Assembly: GCF_030272615.1 (NCBI RefSeq)
Contig: NC_081413.1
Location: forward strand, 101,766,239-101,830,238
DNA length: 64,000 bases
Source of the DNA: Cryptomeria japonica
Lineage: Eukaryota > Streptophyta > Pinopsida > Cupressales > Cupressaceae
Reading direction: 5' to 3'
Shown here: in pieces, positions 34,138 through 46,782 of the stretch
Numbering within the stretch: the first letter of the stretch is position 1
Layout: each line of letters begins with the position of its first letter
Notes under the pieces: generated by a model
The model's input: only the letters and a program-made list of their open reading frames with translations
What the model was told of the DNA's origin: nothing
Database searches by the model: none
Program-made: the position numbers and the translations under genes

Positions 34138-34720
34138 AAGGTACTAACACTTATGCACCAATTACCAATCAAGATCATCTTAACACAAACAACACCAACA
34201 ATACCCAAGACAATAACACCAATCAAGGACCTAATACAAACTCATGAGGTAACACCAACAACTTTACAAAATGCGTCTACACGCCATTACGGAAATCATT
34301 CGAGTCAGTATTCAGAGAGCTCTTGGCAAACAAAATTATCTCCTTACTAGGAATCAACAACTTTGAACCACAAATCAAACCACCCTGGTGGAATGACTCA
34401 CACTTTTGTGATTTTCATCGAAACAAAGGACATAAAACAAATGATTGCATGAGATTGAAAAACATTGTTCAAGACATGGTTGATAGAGGTGATTTAACAG
34501 TCAATGGTCTCAAGACAAATGGTGACCATGGCGGTTTTACGAATCCTCTTCCAAACTACAACAAGGATGGAGCTTCAACCTCAAACGATACATGTGGAGC
34601 TCGTATCAATCACATATACAATAACACCATCAATCATATATCAACTGAGGATAATCAAGTAAATGTTATTACAATCAATGACAAGCGTGAACATGAACCA
34701 ATCAATGTAACCACTAGAGC
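34138..34720 (+). pseudogene. gag: Element B gag, second part (after element I)
   Basis: Continues the asparagine-rich linker cut at 26745. The junction is in frame once I and one TSD copy are set aside. Zinc-knuckle-like CDFHRNKGHKTNDC lies at about 34410-34450. A TGA near 34226 interrupts the linker, and the frame is shifted or broken near 34260-34320 before the long open segment from 34323. Confidence 0.88.
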
Positions 34721-35430
34721 TCAAAAATATGTCTTGAAGGGACATACGTCAGCAACAAACACCATACCCAAGATTCAATATGACCTGGTTAGTCAACTGC
34801 GCAAAACTCCTACTCAAATATCTATACTTGAGTTGCTGAAACTTTCACCAAAACACAAAGACATCTTGGAACAAGCACTATTGGAAACAAATGTACCCCA
34901 AGATCTGGATATTGACAAATTCCAAGCCATGGTGGCTCACATGACAGGGCCTCATAATCTCACCTTTTCTGAATAGGATAATATTTCATTAAGCCATCCA
35001 CATAATACTCCACTCCACATTGAAGTCTTGGTTTACAAACATCGAGTCAAAAGAGTATTAATAGATGGAGGAGTTGGACTCAATATATGTACCTTAAAAC
35101 TTATCTGTACATTAGGCTTCTCTGAACAATCTATTGATCCATGCAAAAAGATCACTATCAAAGCATATGATGATGAAGAATGATCATCCAAAGGAATAGT
35201 CGTGTTGCCAATTCAAGTAGGACCAATACAAAGGGACACTGTGTGCCAAGTCCTAAACAATAGACCTCACATACAATATTTTATTGGGTCGACCTTGGAT
35301 ACATGAAATGCAAGTAGTACCCTCAACTTATCACCAGTGTGTTAAGTTCCCCTACAATGGACAGGAGATTTCTATATCAGCAGATCATAATCCTTTTCAA
35401 CATTGTAATGCTATGGGGCAACCCAAGACA
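34721..35430 (+). pseudogene. pro: Element B aspartic protease
   Basis: The same segments as in A: LILELLKLSPKHK-type helix, active site VLIDGGVGLN (about 35055-35085, D-G-G) and the [10 protein letters not shown]-type strand near 35280. TAG at 34974-34976 and TGA near 35180; a frameshift near 35260. Inactive copy. Confidence 0.82.
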
Positions 35431-37004
35431 GTTTGGTTCCATATAATAGAGAAAAACAAATTTCCTCAGCACTAGATCTTCAGCAAGAAAAACCTAAATC
35501 TTTATCTATGGATTTCAAACAGAAGATGCAAATCAAAGAACAAGGCATGGGAGAGTACTCTTTGGAACCCTTGTGTTTAATCAACTTGCCAATATCACCT
35601 AAATCTCATGGGCTACCTTTGGCATCAATAGATCAAGCAACACAACCCATCACCAAGTTTGATGGCAAATTTATCCAACTAGGCACACTAGCACATGAAT
35701 CAGAGGAAAAGGACATCCTTAGTTGGCTATGCAAGGATGAGGAAGAAGACTGAGTAGCTACTATGGAAGTAGCTATACCAACATAACTATATGGAAAAGG
35801 CTACCTAATCATGCAACAGATGGGATACAATGGCAAAGGACCGATTGACAAGCATCAAGAAGGTGTTATAGAACCATTAGATCCTCCTTCACAATTTTGT
35901 AAAGACAAAACAAGATTGGGCTATGAACACACTCTACCACCAAAGAAGACACCAAGCAAATACCAAAAACCTAAGTGGAAAGAAAAGAAGAAATACAAAG
36001 AGGACTCATGACAAGAAGCACTATTTGAATCAACAGAAACAATATGCAAGGAACATGAATACCAAGAAAGAAAGAAACACCAAGAAACATTAGTCATTCA
36101 AAAGAAAGGAGCACCTTGTGCAGAAGTACATCATGTTCAAGAACTAGTTTCAAACAAAGAAGAATCACCCCCTGATAACATCATTCCTCGCCGAGGAGAG
36201 ACAATATATGAGAAAATGCAAAGAGTAGAAGCATGATCTGATACATAATCAGAGAAAATTATTAGACTTGTATCAATCATCAAGGACCTGTTTTCACCCT
36301 ACAACATACTAGTCCACAACACTGACAAAATCTGGGATAATACCTCCGAGACTAATTCAAATGAATATGAATGAGGTAGTTGTTCCAATGTTACTGAAGA
36401 TATTTCTACAAATGACAGTCATACACCCATTTCTCAAGAAGAACAAGGCATAGAACCTAGACTACTTGAATTTGGTCCACAAAATATCTATGACGCTAAG
36501 GAAAATGAGCAACAACATTACGAGCAAGTCTACACAGAAGATGATACCATCGAAGACCTCAACAAAATCATTAACTTATTTAATGTCCTAACCAACCACG
36601 ATGATACCTCCATCCTAACACTTACAACAACTGAACTCAAACCACCTAATGACTCTTTACCACTTATCTTTCCTGACCTCATAGAGTGGGATGAACCTGA
36701 AAATCATGACATACCAATTTTCCCAAATGACGAGTCTATTATCCATTACTTATATACCATCAACCCAGAAACAGACTCTACTAGTACACAAAGTAACGAC
36801 ATCTACAAACAGGGGAGTGCCAAGTCTCTCAGTCGCAAAAATGAACGAAATAAATGATCTATTGCTGAAAACCAGTCAATGGCAGCACTATATCATAAAA
36901 AAGTAAAAATAAAGGATGCATCTGTAGGTGAAAACCTTTTTAAGGCACCTAAAGATGGGTGACTTGACACTCTTCCTAAAAATTATCAGGAGCGATCACC
37001 CATA
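35431..37004 (+). pseudogene. Element B pro-RT spacer with G-patch-like segment
   Basis: A G-patch-like segment of 41 residues at 35799-35921 (GYLIMQQMGYNGKGPID, then EGVIEPL, ending TRLG), the same length as in A. It is followed by lysine-rich and acidic low-complexity stretches with stops near 35751, 36009, 36234 and 36373. The region is one frame in A up to RT, so the spacer is part of the polyprotein. Confidence 0.6.
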
Positions 37005-38460
37005 TTGATTGAGCCTACTCAATCAATCAACATTGGTACACTAGAAGCAACCAAAAATATACACCTAGTGGAATCTCTAACAGAGAAAGAAAAATCAGAG
37101 TTTATCCACTTCTTCAAAGAAAAGAAAATCAATTTTTCTTGGTCATATGCAGATATGCCCGGGATTGATCCACACTTAATCATGCATCACTTATCCATTG
37201 CTCCGGGAGCCAAGCCAGTTAAGCAAAAATTGAGAAAGATGAATCCACATGTAGCACTCATGGTCAAAGCTGAGCTAAAGAAACTATTAGACATTGGATT
37301 TATTAGACCTATCGACTGTGCTGAATGGACTTCCAACATTGTGCCAGTTTCAAAACCAGATGGCAGCATCAGGATATGTGCCGATTTTAGAGATGTCAAC
37401 AAAGCCTATCCAAAGGATGACTTTCCTTTGCCCAACATCGACATAACTATAGACCTCACAACAGGCCATGCAATGCTATTACTAATGGATGGTTTTTCTA
37501 GCTATAATCAAATCAAGATAGCTTTAGAGGATCAAGATAAAACAACATTTACCTGTCCTTGGGGAACATACTATTGGAATGTCATGCCTTTTGGCTTAAA
37601 GAATGTTGGGGCAACTTATCAATGAGCAATGACAACAATCTTTCATGACATGATGCATACCTTCATGGAGGACTATGTGGATGATTTACTAGCTAAGTCA
37701 TTTACCCAAGTAGAACATCTAAGCATCTTAGAAAATATTTTTGATAGATTGGAAAAATTTCAAGTCAGGCTCAACCCTAAGAAGTGTGTCTTCTAGGTCA
37801 CATTAGGCAAATTATTGGGCTACATAGTCTCAGAAAAGGGCATTGAAGTAGATCCAACAAAGGTCCAAGCCATCATGGAGATGCCACCACCTAAGAAAAT
37901 CAGTCAACTCAGATCCTTGCAAGGAAGACTCCAGTCAATCAGGAGTTTCATCACTCAACTAGTAGATAAAAGTCTACCATTCAATCATTTTATACATAAG
38001 AATGTACCATTTAGATGGGGGCCAAATGTGCAGAATCATTCTACCAAATCAAGCAATATCTAATGACCCCACCAGTTCTAGTACCACCCATAGCAGGGAA
38101 GCCACTTATTCTCTACATATCAACAACAAACATATCACTGGGGGCACTATTAGCACAATAAAATCAAGAAGGAAAGGAACAAGCTATCTATTACATTAGT
38201 AGAACTTTGAATGGATATGAGCTCAATTATACATTCATTGAGAAGGCTTGTCTAACAGTGGCATTTGCTTCTCAAAAGTTCTGACACTACATGCTAGCTC
38301 ATACAATCAAGCTAGTAGCAAAAATTGACCCTCTAAAGTACTTATTGAGCAAAGTAACTCTCACTAGTAGATTGGCTAAATGGGTAATGATTCGCAGCGA
38401 ATTTGATATCCACTACACAGAGCGACGAGCTATCAAAGGACAGGTAATTGCAAATCAATT
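37005..38460 (+). pseudogene. rt: Element B reverse transcriptase and first RNase H
   Basis: RT is open from 37005 to 37625 through DGSIRICADFRD, MDGFSSYNQI and YYWNVMPFGLKN. After TGA at 37623-37625 it continues with the catalytic YVDD near 37675. A TAG at 37794-37796 replaces a codon before the GYIVSEKGIEVDP segment. The standard RNase H (about 38100-38290) is frameshifted, and the connection to aRH starts at 38291. The order is identical to A. Confidence 0.92.
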
Positions 38461-38990
38461 AGCCAATGCACCATTAATAGATAAACAATCAATGGAGATC
38501 AAATTTCTAGATAGGGATGTTCTTACTATTACTACCAAACAATGGACCCTATACTTTGATGGATCCTACACTCAACATGGCTCAGGTGCCGACATCTTGT
38601 TCATCACTCTTGATGGACAGACCATACCAAGATCATATAGGCTCATGTTTCCATGCACAAATAACATTTCTGAATATGAGGCACTGGTTACAGAGATCAA
38701 AATGGTCATGGAATGAAAAATCATAGAATTAAAAGTCTATGGAGATTCACAACTAGTCATCAATCAGATCAACAATGACTATCATATGAAAGATGACAAA
38801 CTGCTACCATACAAACGAATGGTGGATGATTTCAAACAATATTTTGTACACATCGACCTTCGAACAAATACCAAGGTTGGACAACATAGCAACCGATGCA
38901 ATGGATACTATTTCTTCACTGCTACAAATTCTAGAACAACAGAGTTGTTACAAGTTTCTGGTAGAGCAACTGTTCTCCCCAGCCTATGAC
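38461..38990 (+). pseudogene. Element B archaeal-type RNase H
   Basis: Contains LYFDGSYTQHGSG, a NNISEYEALV segment and VYGDSQLVI with the expected acidic residues, as in A. A TGA at 38716 replaces TGG, and a frameshift near 38850 leads to two overlapping open frames. Confidence 0.85.
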
Positions 38991-40295
38991 CATTCCGCAT
39001 CCTAGGTTATCTATGCCCTAACTGGTTCAGACTCTCCATTATATAGAACAATATATGACCATCTCAAAACCAATACCACACCCATTGACCTGTCTTGAAA
39101 CAAAAAATGCAACTTTATCTGGCAAGCCACCTGTTATACTCTCACTGTTGATACTCTATACCGTCGAGGTCTAGATGGTACTCTTCTTCATTGCCTTGAT
39201 CATAATGAATTTGACTCTACTTTACACAAGCTTCATGAAGGTATTTGTGGCACACATTCAAGTGGTCCCACTCTTGCTAAAAAACTTCTATGAATGAGAT
39301 ATTACTGACCGATAATGGAAAAGGATTCTTATCATTTTGCAAAGAAATGTCCTAAATGCCAAATCTATGGCAATCTTATACATGCACCAACACAGGAACT
39401 ACAACTATTCACAACATCCTGGCCTTTTTGCTAGTGGGGAGTAGACTTAGTGGGTAAAATACACCCTTCATCTTCAAATGGGCACAAGTTCATTATCACT
39501 GCAACAAAATATTTTACCAAATGGATTGAAGCGATCCCCATGTCCACAGTAACTAGACAACATATTGCTTCTTTCATTCTTAATTATCTAAAATGCATAT
39601 ATGACATTCCAAGTTCCATCATCATAGATAATGGACGACCTTTCAAAAACCAAGATGTGTGAGAACTATGTGAATGATTCAAGATCCAACATCATTTCTC
39701 TACACCTTACTACCCATAGGGGAATGGTCAAGATGAAGCATCCAACAAAACAATATTGAAAATCCTCAAGAAAATAGTGAATGATGCAGGAAAAGATTGG
39801 CACGTGCAACTCAATCCAACACTTTGGGCATACAGAACTAGCATCCGAACACCTATAGGGGCTACACCATATTCATTGGTGTATGGATCAGAAGCAATTT
39901 TACCCTTGGAGGTAGAAATCCCATCTCTCAGAGTATCTTTGAAAGGCATCATTCCGAATGAAGAGTATCGAGTCAACCGACTGCAAGAGCTAGAACTTCT
40001 AGATGAAAAGTGACAACATGCCTATACTCACCTCAAATCATATTAGAAATGCATGTGCTGAAGCTACAATCACAAGGTCATCCCTTGGCTTTTTAAAATT
40101 GGTGATCTAGTACTCAAAGAAAATCCCAAAAATCAACATGATCGGGAAAAGAAAGGGAAATTTGATCCTAACTGGTTGGGTCTGTATGTCATCATTTCAG
40201 CCTATGGATCAGGTGCCTATCAGATAAAAACTTCAGAAGGAGATGTGCTCAATGAAACAACCAACAAAATCCATTTGAAGAAATACTATACTTGA
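38991..40295 (+). pseudogene. int: Element B integrase
   Basis: The HHCC segment lies at about 39235-39360, followed by the DDE core: D near 39450 (VDLVGKIHPS), IIDNGRPF near 39625, and the E region near 39720 (GNGQDEASN). Stops occur near 39293, 39307, 39433, 39660 and 39717. The C-terminal part ends HLKKYYT with TGA at 40293-40295, matching the A stop position. Confidence 0.9.
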
Positions 40296-41599
40296 GCAGT
40301 CTAATGCACGAAAAAGTAAAAAAAATAAAAAACATCAAAAAATCCAAAAAAAAAAAATGAAAAAAAAATCCAAAAAAGCGAATAAAAAGGTACAATAAAA
40401 ACAACTGGTGAAAACCTGGCAACAAGTGCTATTGTGAGAGGAAAGCTCCTCTATCTATCTATACTAAATAATTTTTATATCCACAATCTAGCACTACTGA
40501 CCATCGCCCAACTTTTTATCAAAATAACATCATCTAGGATATACTTAGCATAGTCACTATCCTAGTTTATCCGAATATCATTTCATCATATCCCACCATG
40601 GCTTGGTAATCACTGTACTTATCCACCTCGAGAGGTAAATTTAGCTAGGGGTAACATTGATCAACATTCCATCCTAAGTCAAAATTGAAACAGACTAAGA
40701 GCATCATTTCCAACAAACCAAACAAACAATCATGAGAACAAAACATTGATACACTTAACAGATTCACAACACAGGATGGATGATTTTCTGAAGTATAAAA
40801 TGTTTACATATTGCATGAAGTTTTGACTATTTTGCACTTGAACATTTTTTGAACTATTGGATCCTCTAAATTTTCTCAACAAGGCATCAAGCTAGAGAAA
40901 GTAATTGGGACTCCAATATTTTTCTTTTTTGGTTTTCTGTCTGTGAGGCGATCACTTGTATGGTGCAAATATTTGTCTCGAGACGTGATTCAAGCATATC
41001 ATTGAAGACATGGTTCCATTTTGCGCATACAATTGGTTTAATCTTGTTTGTTTATATGCAAGCTGTACTTAGTTCATCTTGATTCAATTATACCTTGATG
41101 CTTGTGCCATCTTGCAAAATAAAAAATCCTATAAATTTTTCTCAGGTCATTATGGTTCAATTCTACCATTATGCTTGTATAAATTTTCAACATATCCCAA
41201 CAAATCAATGCTCAATGATGATAAGCACAAAGAAAGAAAAAACATGTGACTATACAGGAATGAAAAACAAAAGAATGAGGATGATCAATTAGTTGCATAT
41301 CATTTTACAATTAGTTGCATATCATTCTCATACATCTCATTTTCAAGATACATCTCACATGTCATGCATCATGCATCATCATATCATGTCCATCAAATAT
41401 CAAATCATGTACATCTATCTCAATATTGCAACATCATCATAGAATCATTAAGATCATATATAAAGCATCATTCATCAAACACATCACATGTAGATTAAAG
41501 AAAACAATGTCGTATATATATCTAAAAAATGATCAAGTATACTAAAAATGTCATGTATGTCCCAAAATACAACAAATGATCAAAATACAATAGAGACAA
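40296..41599. other. Element B tail, noncoding
   Basis: A-rich directly after pol, then CA/AT-rich sequence. Matches parts of F (12400-14160). No ORF supported on either strand. Confidence 0.6.
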
Positions 41600-43561
41600 G
41601 GTCTCTCAGGTATGACTATCTCCTAAGGGTGATGGTCTCCCAGCCAATGTCCCAACACCTGGAACTCCATGTGGATGCTATCGAGGTGGCCTAGTCACAC
41701 TCCTACTCTCTGTCCTTGACTGACTCCGAGATGACCAACTAGCATTAAAGCAGGGGCCCTCTACTCTCTGGGGACTAGGTCCTCATGTAACCACCTATAG
41801 TACTCGACCACCATGGTAGTGTGTTGTATCTCCCTCAGTGTGTCTCGCATCGGGGCACCTGCTGTCTCTCTTTGCAATCTCCTCTGCTCGACCTCGATGC
41901 TCTCTCTCTGTATCCCGCTCTGCGGTAAGCTGAGTAATCTAACGTTGATGCGCTAATAACTGTGTTTGCAGATGCTGCACTGGCAACTGTAAGGATCTAA
42001 TCTAAGCATCCTCTTGGTGAGTGGGAATCCAAATCTGGAGGGGTACCTGTGTCGTGGTACCCCCTATCCCTCTCCCTGTCCTCGACGCTAATGGGGGTAA
42101 AACATTTGACCTCCTCCTCTGGGTCAGCTGCCTAAAATCATCTGTCCCTCCCACAGCTGCTGTCACCTCCCCCACTCGCCCACCACCACTAGCTCCAATA
42201 GAAAAACCTCCCCTTCCTCTATCCTCCACGGCCCGCCACACTACCCTCTCAACCCATATCCCTTTCTCCCCACCAACTCAACCTCTATCTCCTCTCCTCC
42301 CCTGATCTCTTCTCCCTCTATCCCCACGCCGATCTCAGCCACCTCCTCCACCATCTCCACCATCATTAATTCCACCATCCCCACCTCCCTCATCCAGCTC
42401 CTCTCCCTCCTCTCCATGTCTACCTAGCCTCTTCAGTTGCTCATCCTTATCCTCATCAAAAGTAGGAATCATCTCCACTGGATCTGATATCCTGGCCACC
42501 GCATGAGCTATAAACAGTGCTGCAAACTCCTCTGTCATACCTGCATCCACTATCTCATAGGCATAATCCCAGATCTGGCCAGTGAGATGAAAGAACTCCT
42601 CAACCACCACTGCGCTATCAATGGTGGGTCCCCACTCTAGCACATCCTTCCTCCGTCGAGCATACAAGCATGCTCCCTATGGTATCCCCTGCTATCGTCC
42701 ATACTACCGCAAAACTCAGCTGTGCAAAAATATCTCAATAACAAATGGCGTCCACCCTATCAAATACCAAGACATGTAGACATAAGGCATATCCATCCCA
42801 TCCTCTACCCACATCTCACAATCCATATAGGTCTCCAGACGGCTGTGTCAAGATCATAAAGCACTCACCTCCAATGCTCTGGTTTTCCCAGCTTACGCTG
42901 GACAACTATCCCTCTGTATCCATAGGCATAAGCACACCCAACAGGCATGTCTCTATTTGCAAGTGGCCTCGCTGTGGGAATATGCTCCCATGCCCACACC
43001 TATAGCAATGCAACTCCAACTGATAGACTCCCATATCCCAAGTACACCACTTGATGCAGGTCCCTATAAAAGTGGGCCAACATAGCAAACCCCGATGCGA
43101 ATCAGTGACCCTGTGTCACCATGTCCTCCAAAAACCAATCCCCATCCCACTGCTAGTCCCTTTGACCTACGACCAGGACATAAGAAACCATCTATAAATC
43201 CTACCAGCACTGATGGTAGTGGAGCGTAATCCAAATCAATGAACTCCTGCCAGGGGATCTCATATCCACAAATCATATCATCCTATAATATCTGGTAAAG
43301 AGCCTTTATGCCACACTCCTTGGTCTACTCATATGGGAAAAGAGCACCTACCACGGGATTCCACAAAATTTGGTAGCAATCCTCCGGTGTCACTGTAATC
43401 TCACCTGTTGCCAAATGAAAGGTGTTGGTGTCACTATGCCACCTCTCGGCCAAAGTTGTCAACAAACCCCGGTTAATGATATACCGGGGAATCTCTAACA
43501 AAGAGGACAGTCCACATCTCTTAATAATATCCTGGTCTACTTGTGTTAGTCGTGGTATCAA
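41600..43561 (-). pseudogene. Element B antisense PMD-like gene
   Basis: Antisense to gag-pol. The N-terminal segment (43561-43325) has LTQVDQDIIKRCGLSSLLE, LAERWHSDTNTFHLATGE and ITVTPEDCYQILWNP, the start of a plant mobile domain (the domain of MAIN/MAIL1 proteins and some plant transposons). Further segments at 43276-43064 and 42667-42335 are in the same frame, with stops between and one stretch (43088-42906) in another frame. The C-terminal half is glycine-rich and acidic, then ends in a coiled-coil-like stretch (QLTAERDTEREH, near 41930). E has the same gene; its N-terminal 80 residues are clearly similar. Decayed, role unknown. Confidence 0.75.
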
Positions 43562-43764
43562 AGACCACGGTCTCAGAAATCACTCTCACGACTGCACAAC
43601 CCCAAGCTGCTCCAGTCACACACAAAACATGTCCAATATTAGTTTCCTCATCAAATCAAAATTCATATCAAAATCAAATTCATATCAACTTGAAATATTG
43701 AAAATATAATCAAGTTCCACATCATATCAATCCATATCAATATCAGATCATTTCAACTTGAAAC

Positions 43765-44000
43765 ACCACAAATCAAATCAAGTTATCTATCAAATCCATA
43801 GCAGCTTGAAAAACAACTCAAGTTTCACAACCATATCAGCTTGAAAAACAACTCAAGTTTCACATCCATATCCGCTTGAAAAACAACTCAAGTTTCACAT
43901 CCATATCAACTTGAAAAACAACTCAAGTTTCACAACCATATCAATTTGAAAAACAACTCAAGTTTCCCACTCATATCAACTTGAAACAATGCATATCAAA
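43765..44000 (-). repeat. Element B 35-bp tandem repeat in the leader of the antisense gene
   Basis: CTTGAAAAACAACTCAAG recurs at 43805, 43840, 43875, 43910, 43945 and 43980, every 35 bp, with CATATC between. It lies between the PMD-like gene and the inverted 21-bp array. Confidence 0.9.
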
Positions 44001-44244
44001 TCAAGTTCATATCAAATCAAATCCATATCAACATCAAATCAACATCAACTTGAAACATTGAAAATCAAATCAAGTTATCTATCAAAAATCCAAAATCGGA
44101 ATTCATATTGGACAATTTATCAAACCAACACACAACAGGCACGCAAACTAACCATCACACCCATCCTAGAAAAACTGGCAAACACCTACGTACCCCCAAC
44201 TATCTTCATTCATCTCAAAATCCTATTTTCCTCAACATTTTTCA

Positions 44245-44722
44245 CCTACGTGCTAAATTTTTTTATCCACACGCTAAGTTGCTAGCTATGTGCTACACCA
44301 AATCCCCTACGCGCTACCAAATGCACCCTAAGCGCTAAAATGCATCTATGCGCTATGCATCTATGCGCTACCCCGATCTAGCTTTGCATCACCTAGAACA
44401 CCCTATGCGCTAACTCTATCTATGCACTATTCTACTCTACCGCTGTGCTGCAACCCTAACCCTATGCACTAGGTTACACCTATGTGCTAGCCTTACCTAC
44501 CCATGCGAACCCTTGTCGACCCTATGCGCTAGGTCTTACCTATGCGCTACCCTTTACCCCCTGCGTGCTAGCCTATTAATCCACTGTGCTAGAAGATCTT
44601 GATGCGCTATCCTAACCTACCTATGCGCTACCCAACCCAACCCGGATGCTACCCTAATATCTAAAACTCTACGCGTTATCCCTTTTATCGTATGTGCTAG
44701 GGTACAGACCCTACACGCTAAA
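44245..44722 (-). repeat. Element B tail array: inverted TAGCGCAT cores upstream of the antisense gene
   Basis: The plus strand reads ATGCGCTA-type cores at 44250, 44271, 44290, 44311, 44332, 44350, 44365, 44407, 44424, 44466, 44484, 44526, 44544, 44565, 44586, 44604, 44625, 44646, 44673, 44694 and 44715. Steps are mostly 21 or 18 bp, with others at 15, 27 and 42. The core is TAGCGCAT on the minus strand, the strand of the PMD-like gene, so it is inverted relative to the two leader arrays of the same element. Confidence 0.88.
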
Positions 44723-45288
44723 CCGTTAGAATCCGTGTGAAAAATTGGAAAACATGACCAAAAATGACAAAACGAAAAGCAAAAAGGGGCAAAAATTGAT
44801 GACTAATTGGTGGTCCATACGTGGCGGGCCTCTGATACCTCCGAAAGCGTTCGAATCGATGAGAAGCATGGGAAACCGACATTTTGTCTTTCTCTCCAAA
44901 TGTCACTTTCTCTAAAGTCAACAAGCACAAATGATATAAATAAAACAACTTTTTACCTTTTTATAGGGTAAACAAAAATTAGGGTTGCGTAGTGGAACAC
45001 GTAAATTACTCGTGGTCTCACTTCTCACCCTAACAAACATCATTATCGGGAGATGAATCAAATTAACGCAAAAAAACATTGATAAAATTTTAAAATGCCA
45101 TGAAATTTATCAAATCAAATCAAAATTAAATTTTTTTTATTCATCTCTCGAGGGGGCATTATCAACATCATTTATCAAATTTGGTTCACGAGATGAACAT
45201 CTCGATATACGACATCACGTTGATCACTGATCAAATTTTGATGACACATCAATTTTCTTTGAATCAACATGTGCACACACGTCACTTC
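44723..45288. other. Element B sequence between tail array and polypurine tract
   Basis: Noncoding, AT-rich. Short blocks resemble E 54300-54760; for example GTGGCG near 44821 in B and 54611 in E. Confidence 0.5.
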
Positions 45289-45302
45289 AAAGAGGGGAAA
45301 AA
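45289..45302 (+). promoter_or_regulatory. Element B polypurine tract
   Basis: AAAGAGGGGAAAAA immediately before the 3' LTR. E has CAAAGAGGGGCAAAA at the same place. Confidence 0.88.
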
Positions 45303-46765
45303 TGTAGACGTATAAAAATGACCATAATCTTAAATGAATATTTAATGTTCATTTTATTCTCATTCCTCTATTTAGTTAAATCTAATTTAATTAAATCACC
45401 CATATTCCTCTATTTAATTAAATAAATTATTCAATTTATTTATTTAAATTCACTTAATCCTTTTATATCATTTAATTGAGTAAATCATTTTATTTAATTA
45501 AATCCCTTCTCTCTACTTTTAATTAAATTTACATTTAATTAAATAGTTCACCCCAAATAAATAAATCTAATTTATTTAAATTCCCCACTTGCAACCAAAT
45601 TAAAATAAAGCAATTTATTTTAATTAAATCCTATTATTCCTCACCCACTTGCATTTTCCTACATATCTCACTTGCCTCCTAACCCTCTTCCTAAATTCTT
45701 CTAGAATCCCTCTAATCCTAATCAATTAACCTAAACCCATCAATTATCCCCTTTCCCTAAATTTGAGAAGGTCACTTCTCAAATTTGGAGTAAAGCCTTC
45801 CAAAGGCATTAAAGCCTTTATGCCTTCAACAAGCTAACTTGTTGAATACCCCCAAATTTGGAAGAACCTTTACAAATTTGTCCCCAAAGTCTTTTGAACC
45901 ATTAATGCTTAACTAACCCTTAGTGGCATGGTTAGATACTTTTTGCCTAACTCAACCCTCATCCAGGGGTCTCATCAAGCATTCATTGCTTTGACCATGG
46001 TTTTCCCTTTAACCCTTGCACAAGATTTTATCCTTTGGGTAAAACCTTTATCCATTGGATAACCCTAACCTAACCTTAACCTTTACCTCTTAAGGTAACC
46101 ATGAGGTCTTCTCAAGCATTTAATGTTTCTTACTTCTCCTCTCAAGCAGTCTTATGCTGACAATTGTCACCATTTCATTGGTGAGAATTCTAAACATGGA
46201 TTGATAACTTTCAATCCTGGCCCTTGATTAGATCATTCAATAATGACCACCCATTGCCCAATTTTTCCTATAAATAGAGCCCTCATCCCTCCATTTTATA
46301 ATCCAAGTCTTTAGCATCATACTTATACTCAAATTTAGCAAGCATTTAGCCTCTCTTTACAATAGGAATAAATCTAATAAACATTTTAGAGCATTTCTAT
46401 TATCTTAGATTAAATCATATAACTAGTATATCATGTTAGGATAGTATTTTTACTAACCCTGTCATATCATCTAGTTTAGTTCATTTGTTAAAATCATGCA
46501 TAAATAGGATGCATTCATACTAAATTTGATCTAAAGCATCCCTCGTTCTTGCATTTGTCATCCCTAAGTCACTTTGCTCAGTGATATGAGAGCAAATGCA
46601 TTGGCTTCAGGGACCTTGTGAGATAGAGAACCATGGAACAGTCCTTGGGAAGTTGAGCTATTCCTCATAGCTCCATAACTTGCACCAAGAGTCCCATGGG
46701 TGTGTGGGCAAGTCTTTGAATATTTTCACGATTTAAGTTTCATTGAACCGCTTTTCCCGCATACA
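45303..46765 (+). repeat. Element B 3' LTR
   Basis: 1,463 bp, TGTAGACGTA to CCCGCATACA, with TATA box at 46268-46277. Keeps the 42-bp segment (between CCTCTATTTA copies at 45365 and 45407) missing from the 5' LTR and present in A. Confidence 0.95.
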
Positions 46766-46770
46766 AATAC
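46766..46770. repeat. TSD of element B, right copy
   Basis: aatac, identical to 20944-20948. Confidence 0.92.
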
Positions 46771-46782
46771 TATGTAAAGATT
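46771..46782 (-). mobile_element. Element D, 12-bp sliver of gag between B and C
   Basis: Four codons of D gag left between the two insertions. The last five bases (agatt, 46778-46782) are also the left TSD of C. Reading the flanks together keeps one open frame from 51762 to 20943. Confidence 0.85.

Larger units (their letters stand above)
20949..46765 (+). mobile_element. Element B: full-length Tat-type gypsy element with nested copia (I)
   Basis: Two LTRs of one family flank a complete though decayed internal region and a matching 5-bp TSD. Without the nested element I (26746-34132 plus one TSD copy) B is about 18.4 kb. Order: LTR, PBS, leader with two 21-bp arrays, ORF1, gag, pro, G-patch-like spacer, RT-RH, aRH, IN, noncoding tail, antisense PMD-like gene, 35-bp repeats, inverted 21-bp array, polypurine tract, LTR. 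It inserted into D gag. Coding parts have many stops and frameshifts. Confidence 0.95.
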
